DNA from: Uliginosibacterium gangwonense DSM 18521
GTDB taxonomy: Bacteria; Pseudomonadota; Gammaproteobacteria; Burkholderiales; Rhodocyclaceae
NCBI RefSeq assembly: GCF_000373965.1
Contig: NZ_KB892867.1
Span: 124,001-188,000 of the forward strand
DNA: 64,000 nt
Direction of reading: 5' to 3'
The notes beneath the pieces are model-generated. The model worked only from the letters and a program-made list of their open reading frames with translations. It made no database searches and was not told where the DNA came from. A program made the position numbers and the translations under genes. This document shows, one piece after another, positions 28,392 to 38,255 of the stretch; positions within the stretch are counted from its first letter, which is position 1; each line of letters starts with the position of its first letter.

Positions 28392-31286
28392 TCAGGTATG
28401 CATGGTGATGAAGGCTTCCAGCCCCGCGCGCAGGGTGGGCCACTGTTCTTCCATGGGGAGCGTCTGGTGGTGGCGGGCAGCGGCTTCCAGCGTCTGGGCC
28501 ATGTGGTGCAGTTTCTGGTCGGCAAAGTAGCCGGTTGAGCCTTTGATGCTGTGCAGTTCTTCGGAAAGGGTGTGGAAGTCTTGCGTTTTGAGCGCTTCGT
28601 CAATACTGGCGAGTGCGCTGCGGAAGGTCTCCACCATCATCGGGGTCATCTCGGCAGCAAGTTCCGGGTCGTCCACGTTGAGTTTCGGGGCCAATACCAT
28701 GGCAGCCGTGGCCTTGGCGGCGGTAATGGGGACGCAGTGTGCATTGGCATGGCTGCAGTTCGGGTTGGGTTGTAGCGCTATGCCTTGTGCAAGCAGCACT
28801 TCGATGGTGCGGGTCAGTGCTGCATGGAGCTGGTTCTCTTGCACGGGTTTGGTGAGGAACTCATCCATGCCAGCATCCAGGTAGTATTCCTTGTTGTCGG
28901 TACTGGCGTCAGCCGTCAGGGCGACGATCCGAATATTTGGATTGCGTACCTGCCAGGTTTCGTTGCCCCCGGCGCGGATGCATTGGGTGGCCTCGCGCCC
29001 ATCCATTTTTGGCATATGCCCGTCCATCAGGACCAAGTCATAATCGGCTGTTGCCAAGGCTTCCAGTGCAGCCAACCCGTTGTCGACGATCTTGACCTCA
29101 TGGCCCATATTGCGCAACTGGGCACGCACAATCATCTGGTTGACTGTTACGTCTTCGGCGCATAGTACGCGCAGGCAGTGGGAGTGCGGAGGCAGGACAT
29201 TGGGTTTTTCTTCCGGGGGTTTGTTGCCAAGTTTGAGTGGCAGCAATACTTCAAAGCATGCGCCCTGGCTTTCTTCGCTACGCACGGCAATGCTGCCCCC
29301 CATCGCTTCAACCAGCTCACGGCAGATGGCCAGTCCCAGCCCGGTGCCCCCAAAACGCCGGGTGGTGGAACTGTCGGCCTGCTGGAATTTTTGAAACAGG
29401 CGGGGGATGGCTTCTGCCGCAATACCGATTCCGGTGTCTTGCACCCGCAATTGGGTGTTGCCATCCGAGAGGTATTTGAGTTCGACGTGGATATGCCCGG
29501 TAGGTGTGAATTTGATGGCATTGCTGACCAGATTGGTGAGAACCTGGCGAATGCGGATCGGGTCACCTACTTGGTAGGGGGGGAGGTCTTCGGCAATCGA
29601 TACTTCAAAACGCAGCCCTTTCTGCGAGGCGTGGTCGCGGAACATGGGCAGGGTGTCTTCTAGCAGACGGCGCAGCGAGAAGTCGATGCGCTCAAGCTTG
29701 AGTTCTCCTGCTTCAATCTTGGAGAAGTCGAGAATGTCACTGATGATGGCCAGCAGCAGCTCAGCGCTGGAGAGACTGGTTTCAACATAGGTGCGGGCTT
29801 CGCCGTTCAGGCTGGTCTCGTTGAGTGCCAGCCGCAATGTACCCAGTACGCCATTGAGCGGTGTGCGGATTTCGTGGCTCATGCTGGCCAGGAACAGGGA
29901 TTTTGCCGTGCTGGCCTGTTGCCAGCGCAATTCTGCCTCACGCAGCGAAGTGATATCGGTCAGCACGCCAATGCGCACGGGTTGTTGCTCCAGGCCGCTG
30001 GAGACGACTTCGCGCATGATGAAGCTGCGCGGTTGTGGCGTGCCGGTGCTGAGTGTCATTTCACATTCACGCACCTGGCCTTCAGGCAGATCGATTGGGT
30101 TCCTTGTTTGCAGCCCCTGTGCCAGATCGTGGCGGGGCAATTCGTCCATGCGCTTGCCCAGCAGACTTGTGTGGGGGGCGCCCGCGAGGGTGGCCAGCGC
30201 CGAGTTGGCCATCAGTAGTTTCCTGGTGGAGAGGTCTTCCACGAAAAGCGGTGTGGGTAGCGCATCAAAGATGCGTTGCAGAAAATCCCGCAGTCGCGAC
30301 TGTGCCTGCAAGGCCAGTCTTGCTTCGCGTTCAGCCCTGCGCCAGCTGGTGATGTTGAAGTTGGCTCCGACGATGACCTTGTTGCCTTCCGCGTCCAGGC
30401 AACTGCCTTTGGAGATCAGGCGGAAACGTTCTTCACCACTGACAGGGTGCGTGGTGCGTTCTTCCTTGAGTATCACCTTGCCTGCCAGTACATCGCGGTC
30501 TTCCTCCAATACCAGGCTGGCAATTTCGGGCGAGGGAGCAATCATGACAGGCGTGTTGCCGATCAGGTCTGTAGCCGCGATCTGGCGCTCTTGCAAGAAC
30601 GCTTCATTGACCATCAGGAAGCGGCTTTGTGCATCGCGCACATATACCGGCTGCGGAATCACATCAATCAGGCGCTGGATGAAGGACTGCGTACGCTCAC
30701 GGCGCTCCACCTCACGTTGCAGGGCTTGCTGCAATTCACGTTCGGCAATTTTCCAACGAGTGATGTAGAAATGTGCCCCCACTACCACCGGGGAGCCATC
30801 CATCCAGACAGAGCGCCTTTTGGTGACGATCCGGAAACACTCTTCCCCTGTGCTGGGCAGTGTGGTGTGCTGCTCTTTTTCCAGGTCATTGCCTGCAATC
30901 ACGTCCCGGTCTTCTTGTGCCGAGACCGTGCCGGTGGGCACATCTGCAGTCAGATCAATATAACTCATGCCGATGATGGCGGCCTTACTGAAACGGTGTT
31001 CCCGGGCAAAGGCGTCATTGACCATCATGTAGCAACTATCGGCCCCTTTGATATAGACAGGGTCGGGGATGCCATCGATGAGGCGCTGGATGAAGGCATG
31101 CGTACGTGTAGCATGATTCTGCGCGCGCTTGTGCAGTGCGTGGGTACGTCGGGCAGGCAATACCACACAGCATACGGCCACCAGCATCAGGCATACAGGC
31201 ACAGGCAAGCCCGCGATAAAGCCCAGCCAGCCGGCCAAGGGGGCCAGCAATGCCGCAAGAAGGATGAACAAGGTGTCTCGATTCAT
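28392..31286 (-). CDS. Hybrid sensor kinase with three PAS domains, REC and Hpt
   Basis: A 964-residue multi-step phosphorelay protein. Two membrane helices at about 5-44 form a short anchor with almost no periplasmic part. Three PAS domains follow (about 63-185, 200-325, 333-450); PAS1 and PAS2 are clearly internal duplicates ([16 protein letters not shown] and [16 protein letters not shown]). HisKA has His471, HATPase has [15 protein letters not shown] and GGTGLGLA. The receiver has Asp755 and Lys813, and the C-terminal Hpt has His912 (ELHSIKG). It should relay phosphate to an unlinked regulator. The signal is likely sensed in the cytoplasm. It lies upstream of leuS on the same strand. Confidence 0.95.
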   Translation of the reverse strand: MNRDTLFILLAALLAPLAGWLGFIAGLPVPVCLMLVAVCCVVLPARRTHALHKRAQNHATRTHAFIQRLIDGIPDPVYIKGADSCYMMVNDAFAREHRFSKAAIIGMSYIDLTADVPTGTVSAQEDRDVIAGNDLEKEQHTTLPSTGEECFRIVTKRRSVWMDGSPVVVGAHFYITRWKIAERELQQALQREVERRERTQSFIQRLIDVIPQPVYVRDAQSRFLMVNEAFLQERQIAATDLIGNTPVMIAPSPEIASLVLEEDRDVLAGKVILKEERTTHPVSGEERFRLISKGSCLDAEGNKVIVGANFNITSWRRAEREARLALQAQSRLRDFLQRIFDALPTPLFVEDLSTRKLLMANSALATLAGAPHTSLLGKRMDELPRHDLAQGLQTRNPIDLPEGQVRECEMTLSTGTPQPRSFIMREVVSSGLEQQPVRIGVLTDITSLREAELRWQQASTAKSLFLASMSHEIRTPLNGVLGTLRLALNETSLNGEARTYVETSLSSAELLLAIISDILDFSKIEAGELKLERIDFSLRRLLEDTLPMFRDHASQKGLRFEVSIAEDLPPYQVGDPIRIRQVLTNLVSNAIKFTPTGHIHVELKYLSDGNTQLRVQDTGIGIAAEAIPRLFQKFQQADSSTTRRFGGTGLGLAICRELVEAMGGSIAVRSEESQGACFEVLLPLKLGNKPPEEKPNVLPPHSHCLRVLCAEDVTVNQMIVRAQLRNMGHEVKIVDNGLAALEALATADYDLVLMDGHMPKMDGREATQCIRAGGNETWQVRNPNIRIVALTADASTDNKEYYLDAGMDEFLTKPVQENQLHAALTRTIEVLLAQGIALQPNPNCSHANAHCVPITAAKATAAMVLAPKLNVDDPELAAEMTPMMVETFRSALASIDEALKTQDFHTLSEELHSIKGSTGYFADQKLHHMAQTLEAAARHHQTLPMEEQWPTLRAGLEAFITMHT

Positions 31287-31590
31287 GGATGCTGCCCAGT
31301 TTTATTCAATAGCCTATACCTCTGCAAAGGGCCAAACAGCCGTACTGTTATTTCCAGAATAATGCACCGCTACGACACCTTCTGTATTGGCGGGTCTCAA
31401 ATGGCCCTCAAGGGCAGGTAAGCGTGAAGCCGCCAGGGTATTGCGATGGCTTACGCGGATCATACATCGGCCAAGTCAGTGGCAAAAACAGTATTGATGG
31501 GAATATGGGACGTATTCTTCAGTGGTGTGGCAGAAATGAGGGCGGCTCCTGCCAAGCTGACAGGCTGGGCCGCCTCTTGGATACTCCATC
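31287..31590. other. Intergenic region, no gene seen
   Basis: About 300 bases between the hybrid kinase and the divergent NUDIX remnant. Contains GGCCCTCAAGGGC-type short pairing near 31400 but no recognisable gene or promoter. Confidence 0.35.
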
Positions 31591-31910
31591 ATGGCATCGG
31601 TATGGGCAGTGATTGAAGACCGGCAACATATCCTGCTGGTGCAGCGCAGTGAACGAACCCGTCGCCCGGGTCAATGGCGTCGGCCAGGGGGCGGAATACA
31701 TGCGGGGGAAGGTGCTGAAGCCGCTTGTGCGCGCGAAGTGGCCGAGGAGGTGGGTTTGTGCGCCAGGTGCTGGATCTGCTGGCAAGCTGCGCAGATCAGT
31801 ATTTCTTCCACTGTAAGGTGGAGGCGGGCGAGGTGTGTCTCAAAATCAATGAGTGTCAGGCCCATGCCTGGGTGAGGCCGGAATGCATGCTTCAACTCGG
31901 CCCATCATAG
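31591..31910 (+). pseudogene. NUDIX hydrolase, frameshifted
   Basis: The first frame encodes ASVWAVIEDRQHILLVQRSERTRRPGQWRRPGGGIHAGE..ACAREVAEEVGL, a complete NUDIX box (Gx5Ex7REUxEExGU). Directly after it the similarity continues in another frame (VRQVLDLLASCADQYFFHCKVEAGEVCLKINECQAHAWVRPE), ending in a stop at 31910. A one-base loss near 31755-31765 explains the break. In the first frame the product is 94 residues with a random tail. Even rejoined, it would be about 106 residues, short for the family. A sequencing error is possible; otherwise it is a decayed gene. Confidence 0.75.
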
Positions 31911-31988
31911 ATCACAAAAGAGTCGTGCCCATTTTGTGTCAGTTGGGTTACTGCTGTGAGGATATGGTGTAAAAGGCGCGATCTGACA

Positions 31989-32026
31989 ACGACAACGGCC
32001 CCAGGGGGCGTTGGGGCCGTTGTCGT
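31989..32026 (-). terminator. Hairpin after the SmpA/BamE-like gene
   Basis: Perfect 15-bp stem ACGACAACGGCCCCA / TGGGGCCGTTGTCGT, about 43 bases past the stop codon of the minus-strand gene. No T-run follows immediately; a TTTT comes about 12 bases later. Confidence 0.6.
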
Positions 32027-32068
32027 CAGACGATGAAAATGTGAAGGGGCAAGGGTGCCCCAGGCACA

Positions 32069-32377
32069 TTATTCTGCAATGACTTCTACTTGCTTGACAT
32101 GGTTGCTGCTGTCCAGATCAACATATACACGTTGAGCACCTACCAGACTATCGGAAGTGGTGTAGACAGCAGAACGGCTGCCATCTGCCCAGGTGGTGAT
32201 GCTTTCCGGTTGGCCAACGGTCTTGACCAATGCATCCAGTGTTTCACCGGTCTTGATGGCGTCGATTTGCTGCGCGTTGACTTCATGACCACGCAGCATG
32301 GAGGCGCTGGCAAAGCCCGGCAATGCGGCCAGACTGATGGCGACGATCAAAGCAGAAACGGATGTACGTGCATTCAT
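32069..32377 (-). CDS. Small secreted SmpA/OmlA (BamE)-like protein
   Basis: A 102-residue exported protein with signal peptide ending near GFASA. The mature domain (VNAQQIDAIKTGETLDALVKTVGQPESITTWADGSRSAVYTT..RVYVDLDSSNHVKQVEV) has the helix-helix-beta pattern of the BLIP/SmpA-OmlA superfamily. It lacks a lipobox Cys, so it is not canonical BamE. Function unknown; single gene with a terminator-like hairpin downstream. Confidence 0.65.
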   Translation of the reverse strand: MNARTSVSALIVAISLAALPGFASASMLRGHEVNAQQIDAIKTGETLDALVKTVGQPESITTWADGSRSAVYTTSDSLVGAQRVYVDLDSSNHVKQVEVIAE

Positions 32378-32599
32378 TTTTAAACTCCTTTTTTATGATG
32401 ATCAGGCGGGGGTGCCTGTCGATGTATGTCAGCATAGTGGGCCTGACTTAGGGGAAACTTATAGTCATCTGGCAAACTGTTACCAAATGTAATGGGCTGA
32501 TTTGTGGCGGGTAGTGCAGATACCAGTATTGCCACTTGCCTTGTCAGTACCCGTGGGGCGCACTAGCATCCCCCAATCCTCCTGACTCAGACCGATCTC

Positions 32600-33523
32600 A
32601 TGGCCTCACCCACATCTTCAACTGCAGCCTACCGGAGTGGCGTGCTATTGGCATTGCTGGGTGCTGGGTGTTTTTCACTCAAGGCCATCTTTGTCAAACT
32701 GGCTTATCGCTACGGTGTTGATGCGGAAACCTTACTGGCCTTGCGCATGGGCTACGCCCTGCCATGTTTTCTGGTGATGGGGCTGATGGCGGGCGGGCAG
32801 GGCGAGCGCTTGAGTCTGCGGGACTGGGCACTGCTGGCTGCATTGGGGCTATGCGGCTATTACCTGTCGAGCTATCTGGATTTCTTGGGTCTGCGCTATA
32901 TCTCGGCGGCGTTGGAGCGGCTGATTCTGTTCTCCTACCCCACCATGGTGCTCTTGCTCTCTGCCGTGCTGCTGGGCAAGCCCATTCCTCGTGCGGCCAT
33001 CATGCCCATGCTGATCTGCTATGCGGGCATTGCGCTGGCAGTGTCAGGGGATATGCGGACCGGTGACTTGGGCAAGCAGGTCGTACTGGGGAGCATGCTG
33101 GTAGGCGGCAGCGCCTTGTCTTACGCGCTCTATCTGATGTGGAGTGCGGAAGCAATCAAGCGGTTGGGGGCGAGCAGGGTTTCATCCTGGGCGACTTGCG
33201 TAGCCTGTGTGCTGGCCTTGGCCCAGTTCTTCGTCATGCGCCCGGTAGCCGCCTTGGCGCAACCCCTGCCGGTGCACGGCTGGGCCGTGGCGATGGCCCT
33301 GGTTTCCACTGTGCTGCCGATCTGGTTTGTCGCCCAGGCAATGCGTCGCATCGGTGCCGGGCCTGCCGCCATGATCGGCACCATCGGCCCGGTGCTGACC
33401 ATTTTCTTTGGCTGGCTCTTTCTGGGGGAGCAACTGGCCGCCGTGCAGATACTGGGTGGTGTGCTGGTGCTGGCGGGGGTGTGGCAGGTGGCGCGCATGA
33501 AACAGGCGTCCAGCGTAAAGTGA
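32600..33523 (+). CDS. EamA/DMT-family transporter
   Basis: A 307-residue membrane protein with ten predicted helices in two EamA halves (SGVLLALLGAGCFSLKAIFVKLAYRYG.., ALSYALYLMWSAEAIKRLG.., GPAAMIGTIGPVLTIFFGWLFLGEQL). Substrate unknown; exporters of this type move amino acids or other metabolites. No regulator is adjacent. The ribosome-binding site is weak. It is a different branch from the EamA protein at 4.5 kb. Confidence 0.87.
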   Translation: MASPTSSTAAYRSGVLLALLGAGCFSLKAIFVKLAYRYGVDAETLLALRMGYALPCFLVMGLMAGGQGERLSLRDWALLAALGLCGYYLSSYLDFLGLRYISAALERLILFSYPTMVLLLSAVLLGKPIPRAAIMPMLICYAGIALAVSGDMRTGDLGKQVVLGSMLVGGSALSYALYLMWSAEAIKRLGASRVSSWATCVACVLALAQFFVMRPVAALAQPLPVHGWAVAMALVSTVLPIWFVAQAMRRIGAGPAAMIGTIGPVLTIFFGWLFLGEQLAAVQILGGVLVLAGVWQVARMKQASSVK

Positions 33524-33579
33524 TTCAAGATGATGTAACCAGGGCGTGCTGCTGATCGCCCCGGATACATCCAGGCATG

Positions 33580-34386
33580 CTATGCCAATGGTATGATCGG
33601 CGGATAGCCCGCAACATCGGCATCCGGCCAGGGGGTGAGTACTTCAAAGCCGGTATCCGTCACCACCACCATATGTTCCCATTGGGCGGAGAGCGATCGA
33701 TCCTTGGTCACCACCGTCCAGCCATCGGGCAGCGTTGTGGTGTCCGCCTTGCCCGCATTGATCATGGGTTCGATGGTGAAGATCATTCCACGCTCAAGCT
33801 GTATGCCATCCCCACGACGCCCGTAGTGCAGCACCTGGGGATCATCGTGATACACCTGCCCGATGCCATGGCCGCAGTATTCCTGCACCACGCTGAAGCC
33901 CTCACGGCGGGCTACGCTCTGAATAGCGTGGCCGATGTCGCCCAGCCGTGCGCCAGGGCGCACTTCGCGGATGCCTGCGACCATTGCCTCGTAAGTGGTG
34001 CGCACTAGGCGTTTGGCCAGAATGCTGGGTTCGCCAATAAAGTACATCCGGCTTGTGTCACCAAACCAGCCATCCTTGATGAGCGCCACATCAATATTCA
34101 GGATATCGCCGTTCTTGAGTCGTTTGGCCGAAGGAATACCGTGGCAGATGACGTGGTTGACCGAGGCGCAGATCGTCTTGGGGTAACCGTGATAGCCGAT
34201 GTTGGCAGGCACGGCCTGGAGTGTGTTGACGATGTAGTCATGGCACAGCCGATCCAGTTCTTCAGTAGTCACGCCTGGGCGCACGTGTGCGGCGATCATG
34301 TGGAGCACCTGGGCAGCCAGCATCCCGGCGCGGCGGGACATGGCAATCTCTTCAGCTCCGTGCAGGACGATTTTTTCCCGCTTCAT
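33580..34386 (-). CDS. map: Type I methionine aminopeptidase, second-copy context
   Basis: A 268-residue MetAP, which removes the N-terminal Met from new proteins. The five metal ligands are visible: Asp in NIDVALI, Asp in GDTSRM, His in YCGHGIG, Glu in FTIEPMIN and Glu in AQWEHMV. There is no N-terminal zinc finger or SH3 extension. Its ATG overlaps the stop of a ParD-like gene (ATGA), so translation is coupled. The usual housekeeping map lies near rpsB; this one has a different context and is probably a paralogue, which cannot be confirmed from the window. Confidence 0.95.
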   Translation of the reverse strand: MKREKIVLHGAEEIAMSRRAGMLAAQVLHMIAAHVRPGVTTEELDRLCHDYIVNTLQAVPANIGYHGYPKTICASVNHVICHGIPSAKRLKNGDILNIDVALIKDGWFGDTSRMYFIGEPSILAKRLVRTTYEAMVAGIREVRPGARLGDIGHAIQSVARREGFSVVQEYCGHGIGQVYHDDPQVLHYGRRGDGIQLERGMIFTIEPMINAGKADTTTLPDGWTVVTKDRSLSAQWEHMVVVTDTGFEVLTPWPDADVAGYPPIIPLA

Positions 34387-34622
34387 GCTGCCAACCCTGC
34401 CGGACCGGCTTCATCAATCATCAAGTCGCCTGCCGCCTCAACCTTAGCCGCCTGCTGGATCAGCAGATGGCAGATACCTGCATAATCCAGACCTGGATTC
34501 AGCTCAGCCAGCATGCCTACGCGCAGCCAATGCTCAGCTTGCGAATTGATTGAGCGGCTCAAGGCTCCGCTGGTCCGCCGCAGTGCCTCATGCATCTGCT
34601 CGGAGATTTTTACGATACCCAT
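34383..34622 (-). CDS. ParD-like antitoxin-fold protein
   Basis: A 79-residue protein: MGIVKISEQMHEALRRTSGALSRSINSQAEHWLRVGMLAELNPGLDY, the pattern of the ParD_like (PF11903 from memory) family with a ribbon-helix-helix-type N-terminus and helical tail. The next gene in the operon is map with a 4-bp overlap, where a ParE/RelE toxin would be expected; there is none. It may be a DNA-binding autoregulator of map rather than an antitoxin. Two runs with ATAT-rich dyads (34630-34660) lie just upstream and could be its operator. Confidence 0.8.
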   Translation of the reverse strand: MGIVKISEQMHEALRRTSGALSRSINSQAEHWLRVGMLAELNPGLDYAGICHLLIQQAAKVEAAGDLMIDEAGPAGLAA

Positions 34623-34629
34623 GATCTTG

Positions 34630-34662
34630 TATATGTTGTGTATATGAAACGTATATTACCAC
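34630..34662. promoter_or_regulatory. Candidate operator upstream of the ParD-like gene
   Basis: The stretch TATATGTTGTGTATATGAAACGTATAT contains repeated ATAT/TATA half sites within 15 bases upstream of the ParD-like start. Ribbon-helix-helix proteins commonly bind such short repeats; assignment is by position only. Confidence 0.3.
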
Positions 34663-34804
34663 TCGTTGGCAAGGGTGGCTAGCCCGCTGCTGCGTTGGTG
34701 CCGGGATATGACCAGAGGCACTTGTAGGTGGGGGGGTGATGATAAAGAATAACTAGAATGCAGCTTCCTCCCCTCCGTCTCATCTCCTTGTCGGGCACTC
34801 TCCC

Positions 34805-36037
34805 ATGATTCTGGATTTCCTCAAGCGTCTTTTTGGCAGTCAGACGCCCACGCGTGAGCAGTTTGCAGCCATGTTCATGAAAGAACTGCAACGCACCATG
34901 CCTGAGGCACAATTCGAGTTTGATGCTGCGCAGTTTCTGGTTCGTGGCAGCAACGGCCACCTGATCAACCTCGCCAACGTCTACCTGGATTATTGCCGGG
35001 CCGACAAGGTGGGGCGCAAGCAGATCATGGAAGAGTTCCTCGCTGGTGTCGTGATGCCAAAGGAAGCGCCCAGCCAGTTTGAGGACGCACGCAAAGACCT
35101 TCTGCCTGCCATCCGCGCCCTGTATGGCTTGGAATCCATGATGATTGAGTCTGGCGAATACCAGTCTGAGCAAGCAATTTATGGCGCTTGGCCCATGCAA
35201 CCCTTGGGCGCAGAACTTGGTGTGATGATCGCCTACGACACGGAGCGTGCTGTGCAACAACTCAGTGCCAAAACCCTAGAAGAGTGGCACGTTTCTTATG
35301 ACGAAGCACTGAGCATTGCCATCGACAATCTGCGCGCCAAGGCTGCACCGCGCTTTTCCGAATACGCCTCCGGGTTCTATGTGTCCGGGTACAACGATTA
35401 CTATGATGCAGCTCGCATTCTGTTGCCAGAACTCGCTTGGCAGCTTCGCCTGAAAGGCACCCCCGTAGCAATGATCCCCAACCGCAGCTGTCTGTTTGTG
35501 GCAGGGGATAAGGATGAGGCTGCACTTGGGCTGATGCTGGAACTCGCCGACAAGGTGCTCACCGAGCAATCTCGCCCGCTCTCATCCCAACTGTTCCGCT
35601 TGGATGAAAAGACCTGGAAACCATGGTGTCCGCCTGAACCTTTGGCAACCAGGCTCAACAACATCCAGCGCAATATGCTCGCGGCTGACTACAGCACGCA
35701 ACAGGAAAGTTTGACTAAAGATCTCGAGCGCAAGAAGGAAGACGTTTTCGTTGCCACCTACAAACTTATCCGCATGCAGGGCAGCGAGAAGATTGAAAGT
35801 ATCGCCATATGGACCGAAGGTGTGCTGAGCTGGCTGCCGCAAACCGATCTATTGGCCCTGCAAAAACAAGATGAATCAGAACCTTTGTTCGTGCCCTGGC
35901 AGACTGCGATGGATGCATGCGGACATCTCTTTGAAAAGCTGCCCTACATCCTGCCCCGTTATCGGGTGAATGGTTTTCCGAGTGGGGAGGAACTGAAAAA
36001 GATAAAGGCAACGCTCAATGATCAATACGTTTTATGA
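34805..36037 (+). CDS. Hypothetical protein, DUF1444-like
   Basis: A 410-residue soluble protein beginning MILDFLKRLFGSQTPTREQFAAMFMKEL. FDAAQFLVRGSNGHLINLANVYLDYCRADKVGRKQIMEEFL and the later LLPELAWQLRLKGTPVAMIPNRSCLFVAGDKDEAALGLMLELADK resemble DUF1444 (YtpQ-like) proteins, but it is longer than the Bacillus members. There is no signal peptide, membrane helix or catalytic motif. It is followed at 63 bp by a helical-repeat protein gene with lower GC. Function unknown. Confidence 0.6.
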   Translation: MILDFLKRLFGSQTPTREQFAAMFMKELQRTMPEAQFEFDAAQFLVRGSNGHLINLANVYLDYCRADKVGRKQIMEEFLAGVVMPKEAPSQFEDARKDLLPAIRALYGLESMMIESGEYQSEQAIYGAWPMQPLGAELGVMIAYDTERAVQQLSAKTLEEWHVSYDEALSIAIDNLRAKAAPRFSEYASGFYVSGYNDYYDAARILLPELAWQLRLKGTPVAMIPNRSCLFVAGDKDEAALGLMLELADKVLTEQSRPLSSQLFRLDEKTWKPWCPPEPLATRLNNIQRNMLAADYSTQQESLTKDLERKKEDVFVATYKLIRMQGSEKIESIAIWTEGVLSWLPQTDLLALQKQDESEPLFVPWQTAMDACGHLFEKLPYILPRYRVNGFPSGEELKKIKATLNDQYVL

Positions 36038-36100
36038 TTATTTTGTATGGACTACATTGGCGGCTTGATTTGTTAAGTGAAAAATAATTAATAAATTCAT

Positions 36101-37468
36101 ATGAATACGCCTGAACAGACACCTCTGGCCCGTGAACAGTTTTCTATTGCACTTGAGAGTGGGCGTGGAGCAGCACTGCAGCATGCTTTGCATCATAGTA
36201 TTGAGGGGTTTGAAGACCTTGTTCTGAACGCTTGTTTGAATAATCTGTCTTTTGACCCACAGTGCGAAGGGCATCGTGCGGATTGGCTCTATCGCATTTT
36301 GAAGCAATCATCTCGATATGCGTACTTTTCAAATCGCATTGTCAAAGCTCTTCAGATAGCTTCTGATGAGCATTATCTTGACCAGATTTGTGAAATTGCT
36401 GCACGTATGGCAGGTGATGGAGATGTCAAAGCGGAATCTGCATTGCGTCAATTTGTTTGGAACCAGAATTTTGTGACAGAGCAGTTGCCGGATGGCGCCC
36501 ATGCAATTTGTATGGTGGATGGCCTTGAGGCTGTCGTTGAAATAGCGCGTCGTACAGGCAGTGCTTTAAAAAGCGGCGAAATTTCTTCATTTTGGTGGTC
36601 TTTGGACGACCTTATTGAAGATGCAGGAAACCTGGACAAGAGTCTGATGTCGCTACAAGAGTTATCAAAGCGTGACGCTGATATTGCCGCTTTTGTTGAA
36701 AACGTAGTGAAGAAGATTGCTGAACGGGAAATGGAGGCGAACATTACGCTTGAACAGCGTAATGTTCGCTATCAGGAATATCGGGAACGATTTTTACGTG
36801 AATGCACGGTTGAAAAGGTGCTGTCTTCGGCCGGCAGCGCTGAGCAGACAAAGTGGTTCTACAATAAATTTGGGCGCTATGCTGAAGATAAAGACCTGGA
36901 GTTGATATTGAAGCGTCTTGAGGATGAAGTTGATCTGGAAATCTCTTTGCGGCTTATGTGGGTTTTCAGAAAGGCTAATCCTTCTTATATTCCAGGTCGT
37001 GTCTGGCTCTTGGCGCAGCATCCTGATAAACGGTTGCAGTGTGCAGCGACCGAACTCCTTGCGAATTTTTGCGATGCTGAAGTGGGGGCGCTTGGTCGTG
37101 CCCAACTTAAAGACAGCAAATCTCTGGCAGATAACCCTGCGCTGATTAAGTTGTTTATCAAAAATTATCAGCTTGGTGACGAAAACCTGATGATTAGTGC
37201 TTTGCTTGATGCGTGTGTTGATGAGGATATTGCGCACCAACTTGCCTTGTGCGCATTAGATGTTTGTGAAAGCAATCGTTCTACCAATCTTCAGGTAATT
37301 GCGAATTGGATTTACCAGACCTGCCCCTGTACGATCTGCAGAAGAGGGGCCGTAGCTTGGCTGATCAAAACAGGTTCCATACAACCCCATGTGTTGGATG
37401 AATATCAATACGATGCGGATGATGATGCGGCCGAATTGGTGCGCGAGGCGCGTGAGCTGAACGCCTAA
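36101..37468 (+). CDS. Low-GC helical-repeat protein
   Basis: A 455-residue all-helical protein without signal peptide. It reads as a HEAT-like solenoid (for example LMWVFRKANPSYIPGRVWLLAQHPDKRLQCAATELLANF, then ALCALDVCESNRSTNLQVIANWIYQ) with an acidic C-terminus (DEYQYDADDDAAELVREARE). A CPCTICRR cluster may bind metal. Its composition is visibly more AT-rich than genes on either side, which suggests recent transfer. I do not recognise a family. It probably forms a transcription unit with the DUF1444-like gene upstream. Confidence 0.6.
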   Translation: MNTPEQTPLAREQFSIALESGRGAALQHALHHSIEGFEDLVLNACLNNLSFDPQCEGHRADWLYRILKQSSRYAYFSNRIVKALQIASDEHYLDQICEIAARMAGDGDVKAESALRQFVWNQNFVTEQLPDGAHAICMVDGLEAVVEIARRTGSALKSGEISSFWWSLDDLIEDAGNLDKSLMSLQELSKRDADIAAFVENVVKKIAEREMEANITLEQRNVRYQEYRERFLRECTVEKVLSSAGSAEQTKWFYNKFGRYAEDKDLELILKRLEDEVDLEISLRLMWVFRKANPSYIPGRVWLLAQHPDKRLQCAATELLANFCDAEVGALGRAQLKDSKSLADNPALIKLFIKNYQLGDENLMISALLDACVDEDIAHQLALCALDVCESNRSTNLQVIANWIYQTCPCTICRRGAVAWLIKTGSIQPHVLDEYQYDADDDAAELVREARELNA

Positions 37469-37485
37469 AATCCAGAGAGCCTGCG

Positions 37486-38088
37486 TCAGTTCGCACCCGC
37501 TGGGCAAACTTGTGGCAGGTTGTTCAGCCCTTCTTGTTCGTGGCTGAATTCCGCTTTCCTTGTTGAATCTTCCTTGACCCGGATGACATACAGGCTATCG
37601 AAGTCGTCGTCCGTCCATTTTGGCACACCCTTGTCATCGCCGCCGAGTTCCTTGACGAGCTTGCGGGCAAGTTTTGCCGCCATGTGGTGTTCCCAGGCCA
37701 CAATGTGGGTACCTTGCACTTTCTTCAGGTGATCGGCCAGTCCGTCAACGTCTTCCATCCCCCAGTGCAGGTTTACCGGCTGACCTATGCGTATGGCGTA
37801 AGGCTCGATGGTGGCAAGCGGGCGGATGTAGGCGTATTCGATGCCGTGGTCTTTTTTCAATTGGGCAGGGTTTGGGGCGTAGAGGGCGGTGGGCGTGCCA
37901 TAGCGTTGTTGCAGCACCGGAGCGAGTGCCAGCGAGCGGTTCAGCCCTTGGCAATCAAGTTGCCCGAGCCCGGCGGCGGGTTTTTCGCCGTGGCGCAGAA
38001 TAACAATGGTGGAATCCGCATGAGCAGGGTTGAGCGCCAGGAGCATGGCGGTGAGCAGGCTGCCGGCAAGGAGCGTTAGGGATGTCAT
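37486..38088 (-). CDS. Periplasmic histidine-phosphatase-family protein
   Basis: A 200-residue exported protein (signal peptide ending NPAHA). STIVILRHGEKP is the RHG active-site motif of the histidine phosphatase superfamily and THIVAWEHHMAAKL carries the second His. Between them the family core is present but shortened. Substrate unknown; phosphoesters or a regulatory role are possible. Single gene, divergent from the tandem array. Confidence 0.8.
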   Translation of the reverse strand: MTSLTLLAGSLLTAMLLALNPAHADSTIVILRHGEKPAAGLGQLDCQGLNRSLALAPVLQQRYGTPTALYAPNPAQLKKDHGIEYAYIRPLATIEPYAIRIGQPVNLHWGMEDVDGLADHLKKVQGTHIVAWEHHMAAKLARKLVKELGGDDKGVPKWTDDDFDSLYVIRVKEDSTRKAEFSHEQEGLNNLPQVCPAGAN

Positions 38089-38255
38089 GGAAGGGGACTT
38101 TCTGGAATGTTCTTGGCGCCATGATAGCGCGAATTGGTGTGTCAGATTTCAGTCAGCTTGCCAACAGGATGAATTCAGACTGCGCATATAAGATGGAACC
38201 GTCGAGCAAGGAAACAGATTCCGGCTCCAAACATAAACCGAAACGGAGTTGTACC

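Noticed and set aside
34383..34622. Classical ParDE toxin-antitoxin pair
   Set aside because: No ParE/RelE-type toxin gene is adjacent; the partner is a methionine aminopeptidase.
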